A stretch of 64,000 nucleotides of DNA from NCBI RefSeq assembly GCF_001263795.1, contig NZ_LHUR01000022.1:186001-250000 (forward strand), read 5' to 3'. Below are positions 25,724 to 33,476 of the stretch, piece after piece. Position 1 is the stretch's first letter. Each line of letters begins with the position of its first letter. A program made the position numbers and the translations under genes. Under the pieces are notes generated by a model that saw nothing but the letters and a program-made list of their open reading frames with translations, did not search any database and was not told the DNA's origin. Source of the DNA: Clostridium homopropionicum DSM 5847 (lineage in GTDB: Bacteria; Bacillota; Clostridia; Clostridiales; Clostridiaceae).

Positions 25724-27838
25724 ATGGGATTAACTTATAAGACTTCTCAAAAAAGTTCATTAAAAGATATGTTTAATATAGATAAAAATGAAAAGGAACA
25801 TGTTATTACATTAGCAGGAAACCCTAATACAGGCAAAAGCACAGTTTTTAATTCTCTAACTGGTCTAAGGCAACATACAGGCAATTGGCCTGGAAAAACT
25901 GTTGTAAATGCTATGGGCAACTTTAATTATAAAAATGATAACTATATCTTAGTTGATTTACCTGGTACTTACTCAATATTTGCCTCCTCTGTTGAGGAGG
26001 TAGTTGCTAGGGATTTTATATGCTTTGGGAATCCAGAAGCAGTCATAGTAGTTGCTGATGCTACTTGTCTTGAGAGAAACTTAAATTTATTATTTCAAAT
26101 CATGGAACTAACAAGAAATGTAATTCTCTGCATAAACCTTATTGATGAAGCTAAAAAAAAGAATATTACTGTAGATGGAAGAGGTATAGAAAAAGAGCTT
26201 GGAATACCTGTAATTTTAACAGCTGCAAGAAGTGGATTCGGCATAAATGAACTACTTGAATGTATTAAAACTGCAACAAAAAAAGAATATAGCTTCTCAA
26301 ATCTAAGAATTACTTATTCTGATGAAATCGAAACTTTAGTTAGGCAATTAGAACCTTTGGTTACTGAAATAATCCCTTCCATAAATTCAAGATGGCTTTC
26401 ACTCAGATTAATTGATGGAGATAAAGGCATTTTAAACTCAATGGAGCAGTACTTATCAGATGAAGAAATACTAAATTTAAAAGCTATTAGTGAAAATTTA
26501 AAACTGCAAAGTTCTAGAGAAAAAATAAGAGAGTATATAAACGAAGAAAATTATAAGACCGCAAAATTAATTAAGGATAGATATGTTAAAGAAGATGCAG
26601 AAAGATTTAAAAGAGATGAAAAAATAGACAATATTATAACCTCAAAAAGATTTGGAATTCCTTTAATGCTTTTATTGTTAGGCGCTATATTTTGGATTAC
26701 AATCAAGGGAGCAAATTTACCTTCTCAGGTACTATCTGATATTCTTTTTTCCTTTGAAAAAAAGCTTACAGCTTGGTTTACTTACTTAAATGCTCCTACC
26801 TGGCTTCATGGTGTATTGGTACTAGGTCTATATAGAACTTTGGCTTGGGTTGTTTCCGTTATGCTTCCTCCAATGGCTATTTTTTTCCCAATTTTTACTC
26901 TATTAGAGGATTTGGGTTACTTACCTCGCATAGCCTTTAACATGGATCATCTTTTCAAAAGAGCCTGCGCTCACGGGAAACAATGCCTTACCATGTGCAT
27001 GGGTTTTGGATGTAATGCAGCTGGAGTAATTGGCTGCAGAATAATAGAATCCCCTAGAGAAAGGATTATAGCAATTTTAACTAATAACTTTGTTCCCTGT
27101 AATGGAAGATTCCCAACACTTATTGCGATATCAACTATTTTTTTTACAATGAGTTCTGATAAGAAAGTGTCTTCGCTTATTCCTGCTTTTTCTGTAACTC
27201 TACTAGTAATAATCGGTATAGCGGTAACACTTTTTGTATCCTATCTTTTATCTAAAACAGTTTTAAAGGGGGTACCCTCTTCTTTTACCTTAGAGCTTCC
27301 TCCTTACAGAAGACCTCAACTATTACGATTAATATATACTTCAGTAATTGATAGAACCATATTTGTATTACTAAGAGCTGTATTGATAGCTGCACCAGCA
27401 GGAGCCATTATATGGGTGCTTGGAAATGCTTTTATCGGAAACATGAACATTTTAGATCATATAGCTAGTTTTTTAGACCCAATAGGAAAATTCATTGGAC
27501 TAGATGGCTTTATTCTAATGGCATTTATTTTAGGACTTCCTGCAAATGAAATAGTTCTTCCTATTTTACTTATGGCTTATTTATCAACAGGATCAATAAT
27601 AGAATTTGATAGTATTGAAGCATTAAATAATATATTACAAAGTCATGGTTGGACACCATTAACTGCCCTTAATACTATGCTCTTTAGCTTACTCCATTGG
27701 CCATGTTCTACAACGATATGGACAATAAAGAAAGAAACTCAAAGCATAAAATGGACAGTATTCTCTATTGTTATACCTACTTTAATCGCATTTTTAGTAT
27801 GCTTTATTACAACTTGTATTTATAGATTCATAACATAA
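25724..27838 (+). CDS. feoB: Ferrous iron transporter FeoB
   Basis: About 704 residues. An N-terminal GTPase domain has G1 AGNPNTGKST, the G3 motif VDLPGTYS and the G4 motif NLIDEAKK. A helical linker follows, then a large membrane part with the Gate motifs, including CMGFGCNAAGVIGCR with its conserved cysteines and NNFVPCNGRFPTL. It imports Fe2+. The start is ATG 24 bases after the feoA stop region with AGGAGA upstream. The stop codon overlaps the first hairpin of repeat element A, which could serve as terminator. Confidence 0.95.
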   Translation: MGLTYKTSQKSSLKDMFNIDKNEKEHVITLAGNPNTGKSTVFNSLTGLRQHTGNWPGKTVVNAMGNFNYKNDNYILVDLPGTYSIFASSVEEVVARDFICFGNPEAVIVVADATCLERNLNLLFQIMELTRNVILCINLIDEAKKKNITVDGRGIEKELGIPVILTAARSGFGINELLECIKTATKKEYSFSNLRITYSDEIETLVRQLEPLVTEIIPSINSRWLSLRLIDGDKGILNSMEQYLSDEEILNLKAISENLKLQSSREKIREYINEENYKTAKLIKDRYVKEDAERFKRDEKIDNIITSKRFGIPLMLLLLGAIFWITIKGANLPSQVLSDILFSFEKKLTAWFTYLNAPTWLHGVLVLGLYRTLAWVVSVMLPPMAIFFPIFTLLEDLGYLPRIAFNMDHLFKRACAHGKQCLTMCMGFGCNAAGVIGCRIIESPRERIIAILTNNFVPCNGRFPTLIAISTIFFTMSSDKKVSSLIPAFSVTLLVIIGIAVTLFVSYLLSKTVLKGVPSSFTLELPPYRRPQLLRLIYTSVIDRTIFVLLRAVLIAAPAGAIIWVLGNAFIGNMNILDHIASFLDPIGKFIGLDGFILMAFILGLPANEIVLPILLMAYLSTGSIIEFDSIEALNNILQSHGWTPLTALNTMLFSLLHWPCSTTIWTIKKETQSIKWTVFSIVIPTLIAFLVCFITTCIYRFIT

Positions 27839-28038
27839 GAAAAATGCATCGCATTTTTCTTTTAGGTACTAGGTGCTGGGTACTAGGTTCTAGTGAATGA
27901 TGTTTTGCTTAGGCAAAACTACTATCGCATATTGTAGCTTGCTACAATGGCGGATTTCATAATTAAGCTCTGCTTAATTATTTCAATTTCTAGTACCTAG
28001 CACCTAGAACCTCAAGAATTTTACGTCGTAAAATTCTT
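27837..28038. repeat. Composite intergenic repeat element A (two conserved hairpins around an inverted heptamer array)
   Basis: This stretch fills the gap between convergent feoB and the ferredoxin gene. Hairpin 1 is AAGAAAAATGC/GCATTTTTCTT with a 3-base loop (27837-27861). A left array of 7-mers follows (TAGGTAC, TAGGTGC, TGGGTAC, TAGGTTC, 27863-27893), then three small hairpins (GTTTTGC/GCAAAAC, ATTGTAGC/GCTACAAT, AATTAAGC/GCTTAATT). A right array of CTAGTAC, CTAGCAC and CTAGAAC (27990-28010) is inverted relative to the left. Hairpin 2 is AAGAATTTTAC/GTAAAATTCTT (28014-28038). Element B at 39454-39572 has the same two outer hairpins. Confidence 0.85.
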
Positions 28039-28047
28039 ATAATCTAA

Positions 28048-28245
28048 TTAAAATCTAAGCGCTCCATGAGGACAAGCTGCTATACATTTTCCACAGCCTA
28101 TACACTTTTCTGCATTAACATTTATTTCTCCTGAGAAAAATCCAGTTTTTTTGAATTCAATAGCTCCAACAGGGCATGCTCTTTTTGCTCTACAAAATGG
28201 TGATTTATCACATCTATCTTTTGCTAATTTTACTTTTTTCATCAT
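28048..28245 (-). CDS. Small 2[4Fe-4S] ferredoxin-like protein
   Basis: 65 residues. The second cluster motif is canonical (CIGCGKCIAACPHGAL). The first is irregular (CDKSPFCRAKRACPVGAI: Cys-x5-Cys-x4-Cys-P), so the first cluster may have altered ligands or be absent. Such short ferredoxin-like proteins often accompany redox or sulfur-handling systems. It is a single gene with its own promoter and a CsoR/CstR-like operator between the -10 and the RBS, implying metal- or persulfide-responsive expression. It converges with feoB across repeat element A. Confidence 0.8.
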   Translation of the reverse strand: MMKKVKLAKDRCDKSPFCRAKRACPVGAIEFKKTGFFSGEINVNAEKCIGCGKCIAACPHGALRF

Positions 28246-28263
28246 AACCCTCTCCTTTCAAAT

Positions 28264-28280
28264 ATACCCCCTATGGGTAT
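28264..28280. promoter_or_regulatory. CsoR/CstR-like operator for the ferredoxin gene
   Basis: ATACCC and GGGTAT half-sites with a 5-base spacer; the symmetry extends outward to AAATATACCC/GGGTATATTT. This matches the G/C-tract palindromes bound by CsoR-family regulators of Firmicutes. The same half-sites with the same spacing occur at 56651-56667. Confidence 0.65.
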
Positions 28281-28286
28281 ATTTGA

Positions 28287-28315
28287 ATTATATATATTTT
28301 CTTCTATTTAGTCAA
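28287..28315 (-). promoter_or_regulatory. Promoter of the small ferredoxin gene
   Basis: TTGACT (28315-28310), 17-base spacer and TATAAT (28292-28287) on the minus strand. The operator begins six bases downstream of the -10. Confidence 0.82.
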
Positions 28316-28344
28316 TATGCTTTGACAAAATTTTAGGATTTTAG

Positions 28345-28836
28345 CTACAGGTACATACTGGTAAGATACTCTGTACCAGTATTTGTCTTAAAACACTTTT
28401 CCTTTACTATGGCTACATTTTTCCTTTCTATATTATCTTCATAAATATTTACAAGAAAGTCTGCTTCCACAAGTATTTGAAAATCTAATAAATCAATTTT
28501 AGAATAGGTATGATGATTACCAATTAAAAAGCAAATCCTGTCTAATATTTTTTCTTCTAATTCAAAAGAATATAATAATTCTCTAGCAACTCCGGGACCT
28601 TCTATTTCTTGATAATTTCCAGCAGAAGAGTTGTATTTTTCTTCACTGACTTTTATACCTATATCATGTAAAATAGAAGCTACCTCTAGAATATATAGCT
28701 CTTCCCCATGCAAACCTTCCTTCTCACCTATGCTTTTGGCAAAGGTATGAACTTTAAGTGCATGATTTATTCTCCTAACATCATTTCCAAAATACTTAAT
28801 CATAGTTATTAAAATGTCATTTATATTATCTTTCAT
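28345..28836 (-). CDS. HD-domain phosphohydrolase-like protein
   Basis: 163 residues with a single HD domain: RRINHALKVHTFAKSIGE supplies the first His, EVASILHDIGIKVSE the HD pair, and FLIGNHHTYSKID later metal-type histidines. No GYP motif is present, so it is a plain HD hydrolase of unknown substrate, plausibly a nucleotide. It starts 18 bases after the stop of the GGDEF gene and is probably its operon partner. Confidence 0.8.
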   Translation of the reverse strand: MKDNINDILITMIKYFGNDVRRINHALKVHTFAKSIGEKEGLHGEELYILEVASILHDIGIKVSEEKYNSSAGNYQEIEGPGVARELLYSFELEEKILDRICFLIGNHHTYSKIDLLDFQILVEADFLVNIYEDNIERKNVAIVKEKCFKTNTGTEYLTSMYL

Positions 28837-28854
28837 TTCAACTCTTCCTCTCCC

Positions 28855-30027
28855 CTAAATAGAATTTATATTTTTGAAACAATTACGGCCTTCCGCTTTA
28901 GCAATATACAAGGCCTTATCTGCTGTTTCTATACACTTAAATATGTCATCTTTATTTTTTACCCTTGATGTAGAAATGCCTAGGCTTATACTAATATATT
29001 TTTCAACCTTAGAGCTATCATGTGAAATTTTTAAGTTTAGAACACTCCTTCTTATTATTTCTGCAATATTTAAAATCTCCTGCTCCATTGTATCAATAGC
29101 TGCAAGAATAAATTCTTCTCCTCCAAAACGTGCTACAAAATTATTGTAATCTTTTGCAATTGAGTTTATCTCCTGCGCTACTGAGACTAATACCTTATCA
29201 CCAGCACTATGCCCATAATTGTCATTGTACTGTTTAAAATAGTCTATATCCATCATTATAATTGACACTGTAGAGTCTTCCTTCAAGTTAAATTCATAAG
29301 CAAAATCTATGAAGTTTTTAAAGCTTCTCCTATTTGGTATCCCAGTAAGTTCATCTATTAAAGTAAGCTCTTTAAGCTTCTCATTTGCTTTTTTAAGCAA
29401 TTCCTTGCTTTTAAAATCATTATAATAATTTAAGTATAGTACTCGTGAAACAATAAAAGCCTCAATAGAAAACACCGCTAGATTTACATAATGGCCAATA
29501 AGTATATCTGTAGATTTTTGGAAGAATGGTAGTCCTAAAAATAGAACTAACAATGAAATAGTAAATGGTATTAGCAACTTTTTAATATCTAGATAAAATA
29601 TTACACAAACTGTTATCATATTCATCATAAATGCCATTAGTTGCCCATACAGTTCTTGATCCATTAAAGATATATAGCTTCCCCATACCATTATTAGAGT
29701 TACATATATTATTAATCCTAGCTCACCTTTTTTGATATTGCATTCTGTTTTTGTGCATATACATTGATTTTTTTCTATAAATCTGAGGAAGATGATATTT
29801 ATAAAAATCATAAATAGATACATAAATAAATATTCATTAAAAAGAAATTTATCATGAACCTTCATTACAGAAGAAACAATATCAATAAGGCTTAAAATAA
29901 TCTCTAATATAATTACTACCTTACCAAATACCTTCCCTCGACGCAGATTGTCTATTAATATATTCTTTCTTAAGTTTTCTTTTTCATTTTCTTCAATATT
30001 GTTTAAAAATAATTTTGATAAGTCCAT
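28855..30027 (-). CDS. Membrane diguanylate cyclase (GGDEF)
   Basis: 390 residues. Six hydrophobic helices (about 35-205) carry no recognisable named sensor domain. The GGDEF domain (about 220-385) has the active signature FGGEEF, with MDIDYFKQYNDNYGHSAGD and ADKALYIAKAEGRN. No RxxD inhibitory site is visible. It produces cyclic-di-GMP. RBS AGGAGA precedes the ATG. It is first in a two-gene unit with the HD protein. Confidence 0.87.
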   Translation of the reverse strand: MDLSKLFLNNIEENEKENLRKNILIDNLRRGKVFGKVVIILEIILSLIDIVSSVMKVHDKFLFNEYLFMYLFMIFINIIFLRFIEKNQCICTKTECNIKKGELGLIIYVTLIMVWGSYISLMDQELYGQLMAFMMNMITVCVIFYLDIKKLLIPFTISLLVLFLGLPFFQKSTDILIGHYVNLAVFSIEAFIVSRVLYLNYYNDFKSKELLKKANEKLKELTLIDELTGIPNRRSFKNFIDFAYEFNLKEDSTVSIIMMDIDYFKQYNDNYGHSAGDKVLVSVAQEINSIAKDYNNFVARFGGEEFILAAIDTMEQEILNIAEIIRRSVLNLKISHDSSKVEKYISISLGISTSRVKNKDDIFKCIETADKALYIAKAEGRNCFKNINSI

Positions 30028-30061
30028 TTTATCTCCTATACTGTGCCCAATTATTCTACAT

Positions 30062-30104
30062 TAAACAAAAACCTGCATAACACACTATAGTATTTTGCAG
30101 GTTA
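30062..30104 (-). terminator. Terminator of the chemoreceptor-like gene
   Basis: On the minus strand AACCTGCA pairs with TGCAGGTT, followed by TTTGTTT. Confidence 0.75.
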
Positions 30105-30164
30105 TATTCTACGTATATATAATATATAAATATGCATAAACAGTAAAAATGTTGTAAACATTTA

Positions 30165-31013
30165 CTATTTAATTGAAGCTAATGCTTTTTCTACAAGAAC
30201 TTTAGAAATAGTATTAAGCTCCTGTGTACTAGCCGAAAGCTCTTCTAATACTGCTGATTGGTTTTGAAATTCTGTATTTTCATCTGAATAAATTTTACTT
30301 ATATTATCAATAGATTCAACAAGCTCTTTTATAATATTGTTTACTGATTTTACAGAATCATTTGTAGTTTCTGATAGCTTCTGAATTTCTTTTGCTACCA
30401 CGTTAAAGCCTCTTCCATACTCACCAGCTCTTGCAGATTCAATTAGTGAATTTAGCCCTAGTAACTTTGTTTTATTAGATACTTCTCTAATAATATTCAA
30501 AACCTGATTAGTATTATCTGCTTTTAATTTAACAGAGTTAATTTCTTTTAAAATATTATCTCCCTGTACCGCCACATGTTGAACTGAAGTAGCTACATTG
30601 TTTATTGCTATAGTTATTTGTTCTAAATTTTGAAACAATTGTTCAGATAATGCATGATACTCATCCTGATTTTTAAGACTCCTGCAGATAGCTAAACATC
30701 CTATTATAACATTATCCTTTTTAATAGGAATAGAAGTAGTTTTCATTAAAAACCCAAAAATTTCTCTTGGTGTTAAATTTGTTAACACTTTGTCTTGCTT
30801 CATACTAGCAAAAGCAACTGTTTTTTCGCTTATTCTATCTCCTTCTTTTAAATTAATAGAAAATTCATCTAAATTTCTTATATACAAGCAGTACTCCCTG
30901 TCGTATAAAATAATAATTAATGGCTCTTGCACAATATCATCAATCAATGGTATCAAATTCTTGTAATACATAAATATATCCCTATACTCTTCATTATAAG
31001 TATCTAGCAACAT
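30165..31013 (-). CDS. Short soluble methyl-accepting chemotaxis-like protein
   Basis: 282 residues without membrane helices. The first 130 residues look like a small sensory domain. The C-terminal half is a shortened MCP signalling coiled coil containing the hairpin-tip-like segment NKTKLLGLNSLIESARAGEYGRGFNVVAKEIQKLSE. That matches the core of MCP domains, but the helices are much shorter than in full receptors. It probably works in the cytoplasm. No cheA/cheW genes are in the window, so its partner is unknown. Confidence 0.8.
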   Translation of the reverse strand: MLLDTYNEEYRDIFMYYKNLIPLIDDIVQEPLIIILYDREYCLYIRNLDEFSINLKEGDRISEKTVAFASMKQDKVLTNLTPREIFGFLMKTTSIPIKKDNVIIGCLAICRSLKNQDEYHALSEQLFQNLEQITIAINNVATSVQHVAVQGDNILKEINSVKLKADNTNQVLNIIREVSNKTKLLGLNSLIESARAGEYGRGFNVVAKEIQKLSETTNDSVKSVNNIIKELVESIDNISKIYSDENTEFQNQSAVLEELSASTQELNTISKVLVEKALASIK

Positions 31014-31167
31014 ACATAACTCACTCCTTCTCTATTATAAAATTTTCTAAATCCGTTCTTCTAATACTTTTACTAACTTAAGTAAATTATACACCATTCC
31101 TATATAATCTTCCATAGAATAGGTAAATTTAAATATCATAAATTTACAAATTTCGATTTACCCTTTA

Positions 31168-31212
31168 ATAATAAAAAATTACCCCACATGAATTTTCCTG
31201 GGGTAATTTCTT
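31168..31212 (-). terminator. Terminator of the GGDEF-EAL gene
   Basis: AAATTACCCCA and TGGGGTAATTT form an 11-bp stem, followed on the minus strand by a long T-run. The rest of the 224-base gap up to 31237 shows nothing further. Confidence 0.85.
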
Positions 31213-31237
31213 TTATCTATATAAAATGCACAAATAT

Positions 31238-33364
31238 CTATAGCTCTTTAATATTATTTAAAAACAACTTTTCAACTTCTTCTTTAGTAATAGGTTTACT
31301 AAATAAATATCCTTGTCCGTAATCACAGTTGCTTTGCTTTAGGAATAATTCTTGTTCCTTAGTTTCTATTCCTTCTGCTACTATTTCTAAATTTAAGTCA
31401 TGAACTAACTTAATAATTGACTGAATAATAAGATTGTCTTGTCCTTTATTTGATATGCCTTTAATAAAATCTCTATCCAGCTTAACTACATCAATTGGTA
31501 ACTTTTGAATATATGTCAAGGAGGAATAGCCTGTCCCAAAATCATCAAGGGCAATCTTCATACCCATGTCCTTTATTTCTTTTAAAATCTTCATTGATAC
31601 TTCTAAATCTTGAATAACAGCTGTTTCCGTTACTTCCAATTGAATTTCGTCACATCTAACTCCTGCACCTAGTACGCACTGGTTAATATCCTCTAAAAAT
31701 TTTTCATGTGTAATTCGTTTTCCCGAAATATTAATTGACATCTTAATATGTTTATAACCTTGCTGCTCCCAAGATATTTTTTGCATTAGAGCAGTATTAA
31801 AAACCCATTTACATATATCGTAAATTAATCCTGTTTCTTCTGCTAAAGGAATAAATTCAATTGGTGGAATCATTCCCTTAGTAGGATGAATCCATCTTAT
31901 TAGTGCTTCCACACCTACCAATTTACCATCTTTCAAATCTATTATTGGTTGATAATAAAGAATAAATTCCTTATTGTCTATAGCATGGTAAAGATCACTT
32001 ATGGTTTTTATCTGTTTTAAGTTTTTCTCCTGCATTTCATCAAAGTAAAAGGAATAATTATCCTTCAAGTCTTTCTTAACAAAATACATTGCTATATCTG
32101 CATTCCTAAGTAACATGGCTAGGTTATCCCCATGCTCAGGATACATAGCAATTCCTAAACTAAAAGAAATAAAGAATTCTTGCTTATCAATGACCCAATG
32201 TCGTCTTAAGTGTTTCAACAAATCTTGAACTCTATTTGTTACCTCCATCCTATCCTCTACATTTTCAAAAATAAGAGCAAATTCATCTCCACTTAATCTT
32301 GCTACAAAATCTGGGCTTTTTATATTTCCTTTTAATATGTTAGAAATATCCTTTAGAAATAAATCTCCAGAAGCATGTCCTAAAGTGTCATTTATATTTT
32401 TAAAATTATCTATGTCCATGTAAATTAGAGCAAATTTGCTGCTAGTATTACATTTTTTATTTATTAAATCATTCACTTTTATTTCAAAAGATACTCTATT
32501 GGGAAGCTTTGTTAAAATATCAAAATAGGCTAAAGAATTCAGTTTATTTTCAATTAATTTTTGCTGAGAAATGTCTGTATGAGAACCTGCTACTCTAATT
32601 ACCTTACCTTCTACATTCCATATTGCTTTTCCCTTACTTAATATCCACTTATAACTTCCATCTTTACATTTCATTCTGAATACATCTTCGTATGAACCTA
32701 TTTGAGATAAAATATACTTATTTAGCTTCTTAATTACCTGTTCCTTTTCACTAGAATGAATCAAATTTATAAATGCATGGAAGGTATTATTAATTTCATT
32801 TTCTTCATAGCCAAGGTAATTTTTCCACTTTTCAGAAAAGTAATATATCTGTTTTTCCACATCCCAATCCCAAATACCACAATCAGCACCTTCAACTGCC
32901 AATTCATACCTTTGCTCACTAATCATTAGTGCATTTCGGCTAATTTCTAATTCATCAAATTGTTCTTTTAATTCCTCTTGTAGGGCTATTAATTCTTCAT
33001 TAGAAGCATTTAACTCTTCATAATTACTGAAAATTTTTTTAATTGCTTTTTCAAAGAGCAGAAGTCTTTTTAGTACAAGTGAATATATTAATATGGTTGT
33101 TATGACTACATACATCCATCCTTTATATGTAGCAAGTTTTTTAAAGGTTTCTATATTAGGAACAATTCTACTCAATAACTCATCCGATAGTAAAATCCAC
33201 AACGCTCCTACAATTCCATATACAACTGCAATCTTAATGGATTCAGAATAAGACTTAATATTATAATCATCATCTAAGTAATAGTTGATATCTTTATCAT
33301 TTTCAACGTTTCTACCAAAATATTTTATAAACTTTTTAAATATATTTAACAATACTATCATCAC
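31238..33364 (-). CDS. Membrane PAS-GGDEF-EAL protein (c-di-GMP phosphodiesterase candidate)
   Basis: 708 residues: two membrane helices (about 45-65 and 82-102), a coiled coil, PAS/PAC (about 145-270), GGDEF (about 280-440) and EAL (about 455-700). The GGDEF signature is SGDEF, a form common in composite proteins where the domain binds GTP but cyclises poorly. The EAL motif VGVEALIRW and the loop-6 motif LDDFGTGYSSL are intact, so net c-di-GMP hydrolysis is likely. Its promoter (33386-33414) overlaps a 9-bp inverted repeat. It lies just downstream of the SiaBCA-type cluster. Confidence 0.88.
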   Translation of the reverse strand: MMIVLLNIFKKFIKYFGRNVENDKDINYYLDDDYNIKSYSESIKIAVVYGIVGALWILLSDELLSRIVPNIETFKKLATYKGWMYVVITTILIYSLVLKRLLLFEKAIKKIFSNYEELNASNEELIALQEELKEQFDELEISRNALMISEQRYELAVEGADCGIWDWDVEKQIYYFSEKWKNYLGYEENEINNTFHAFINLIHSSEKEQVIKKLNKYILSQIGSYEDVFRMKCKDGSYKWILSKGKAIWNVEGKVIRVAGSHTDISQQKLIENKLNSLAYFDILTKLPNRVSFEIKVNDLINKKCNTSSKFALIYMDIDNFKNINDTLGHASGDLFLKDISNILKGNIKSPDFVARLSGDEFALIFENVEDRMEVTNRVQDLLKHLRRHWVIDKQEFFISFSLGIAMYPEHGDNLAMLLRNADIAMYFVKKDLKDNYSFYFDEMQEKNLKQIKTISDLYHAIDNKEFILYYQPIIDLKDGKLVGVEALIRWIHPTKGMIPPIEFIPLAEETGLIYDICKWVFNTALMQKISWEQQGYKHIKMSINISGKRITHEKFLEDINQCVLGAGVRCDEIQLEVTETAVIQDLEVSMKILKEIKDMGMKIALDDFGTGYSSLTYIQKLPIDVVKLDRDFIKGISNKGQDNLIIQSIIKLVHDLNLEIVAEGIETKEQELFLKQSNCDYGQGYLFSKPITKEEVEKLFLNNIKEL

Positions 33365-33375
33365 TCTTATATCTA

Positions 33376-33414
33376 TTAACTAATGATTTTACATTTAATT
33401 AGTTAATGTGTCAA
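33376..33414 (-). promoter_or_regulatory. Promoter of the GGDEF-EAL gene with embedded inverted repeat
   Basis: TTGACA (33414-33409), 17-base spacer and TAAAAT (33391-33386). TTAACTAAT and ATTAGTTAA (33398-33406 and 33376-33384) flank the -10 as an inverted repeat, suggesting a repressor or activator site. Confidence 0.6.
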
Positions 33415-33433
33415 CGACTTGAAATAGTACTAA

Positions 33434-33473
33434 AATTATAAAAAACTCAACCATCCTATAATGGTTGAGTTTT
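33434..33473 (-). terminator. Terminator of the Sia-like operon
   Basis: AAAACTCAACCAT and ATGGTTGAGTTTT form a strong stem with a T-run on the minus strand, directly after the stop at 33477. Confidence 0.87.
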
Positions 33474-33476
33474 CAA

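Noticed and set aside
27863-28010. Heptamer arrays as a CRISPR or degenerate CRISPR
   Set aside because: The units are contiguous 7-mers without spacers, are inverted about a centre, and no cas genes are present.
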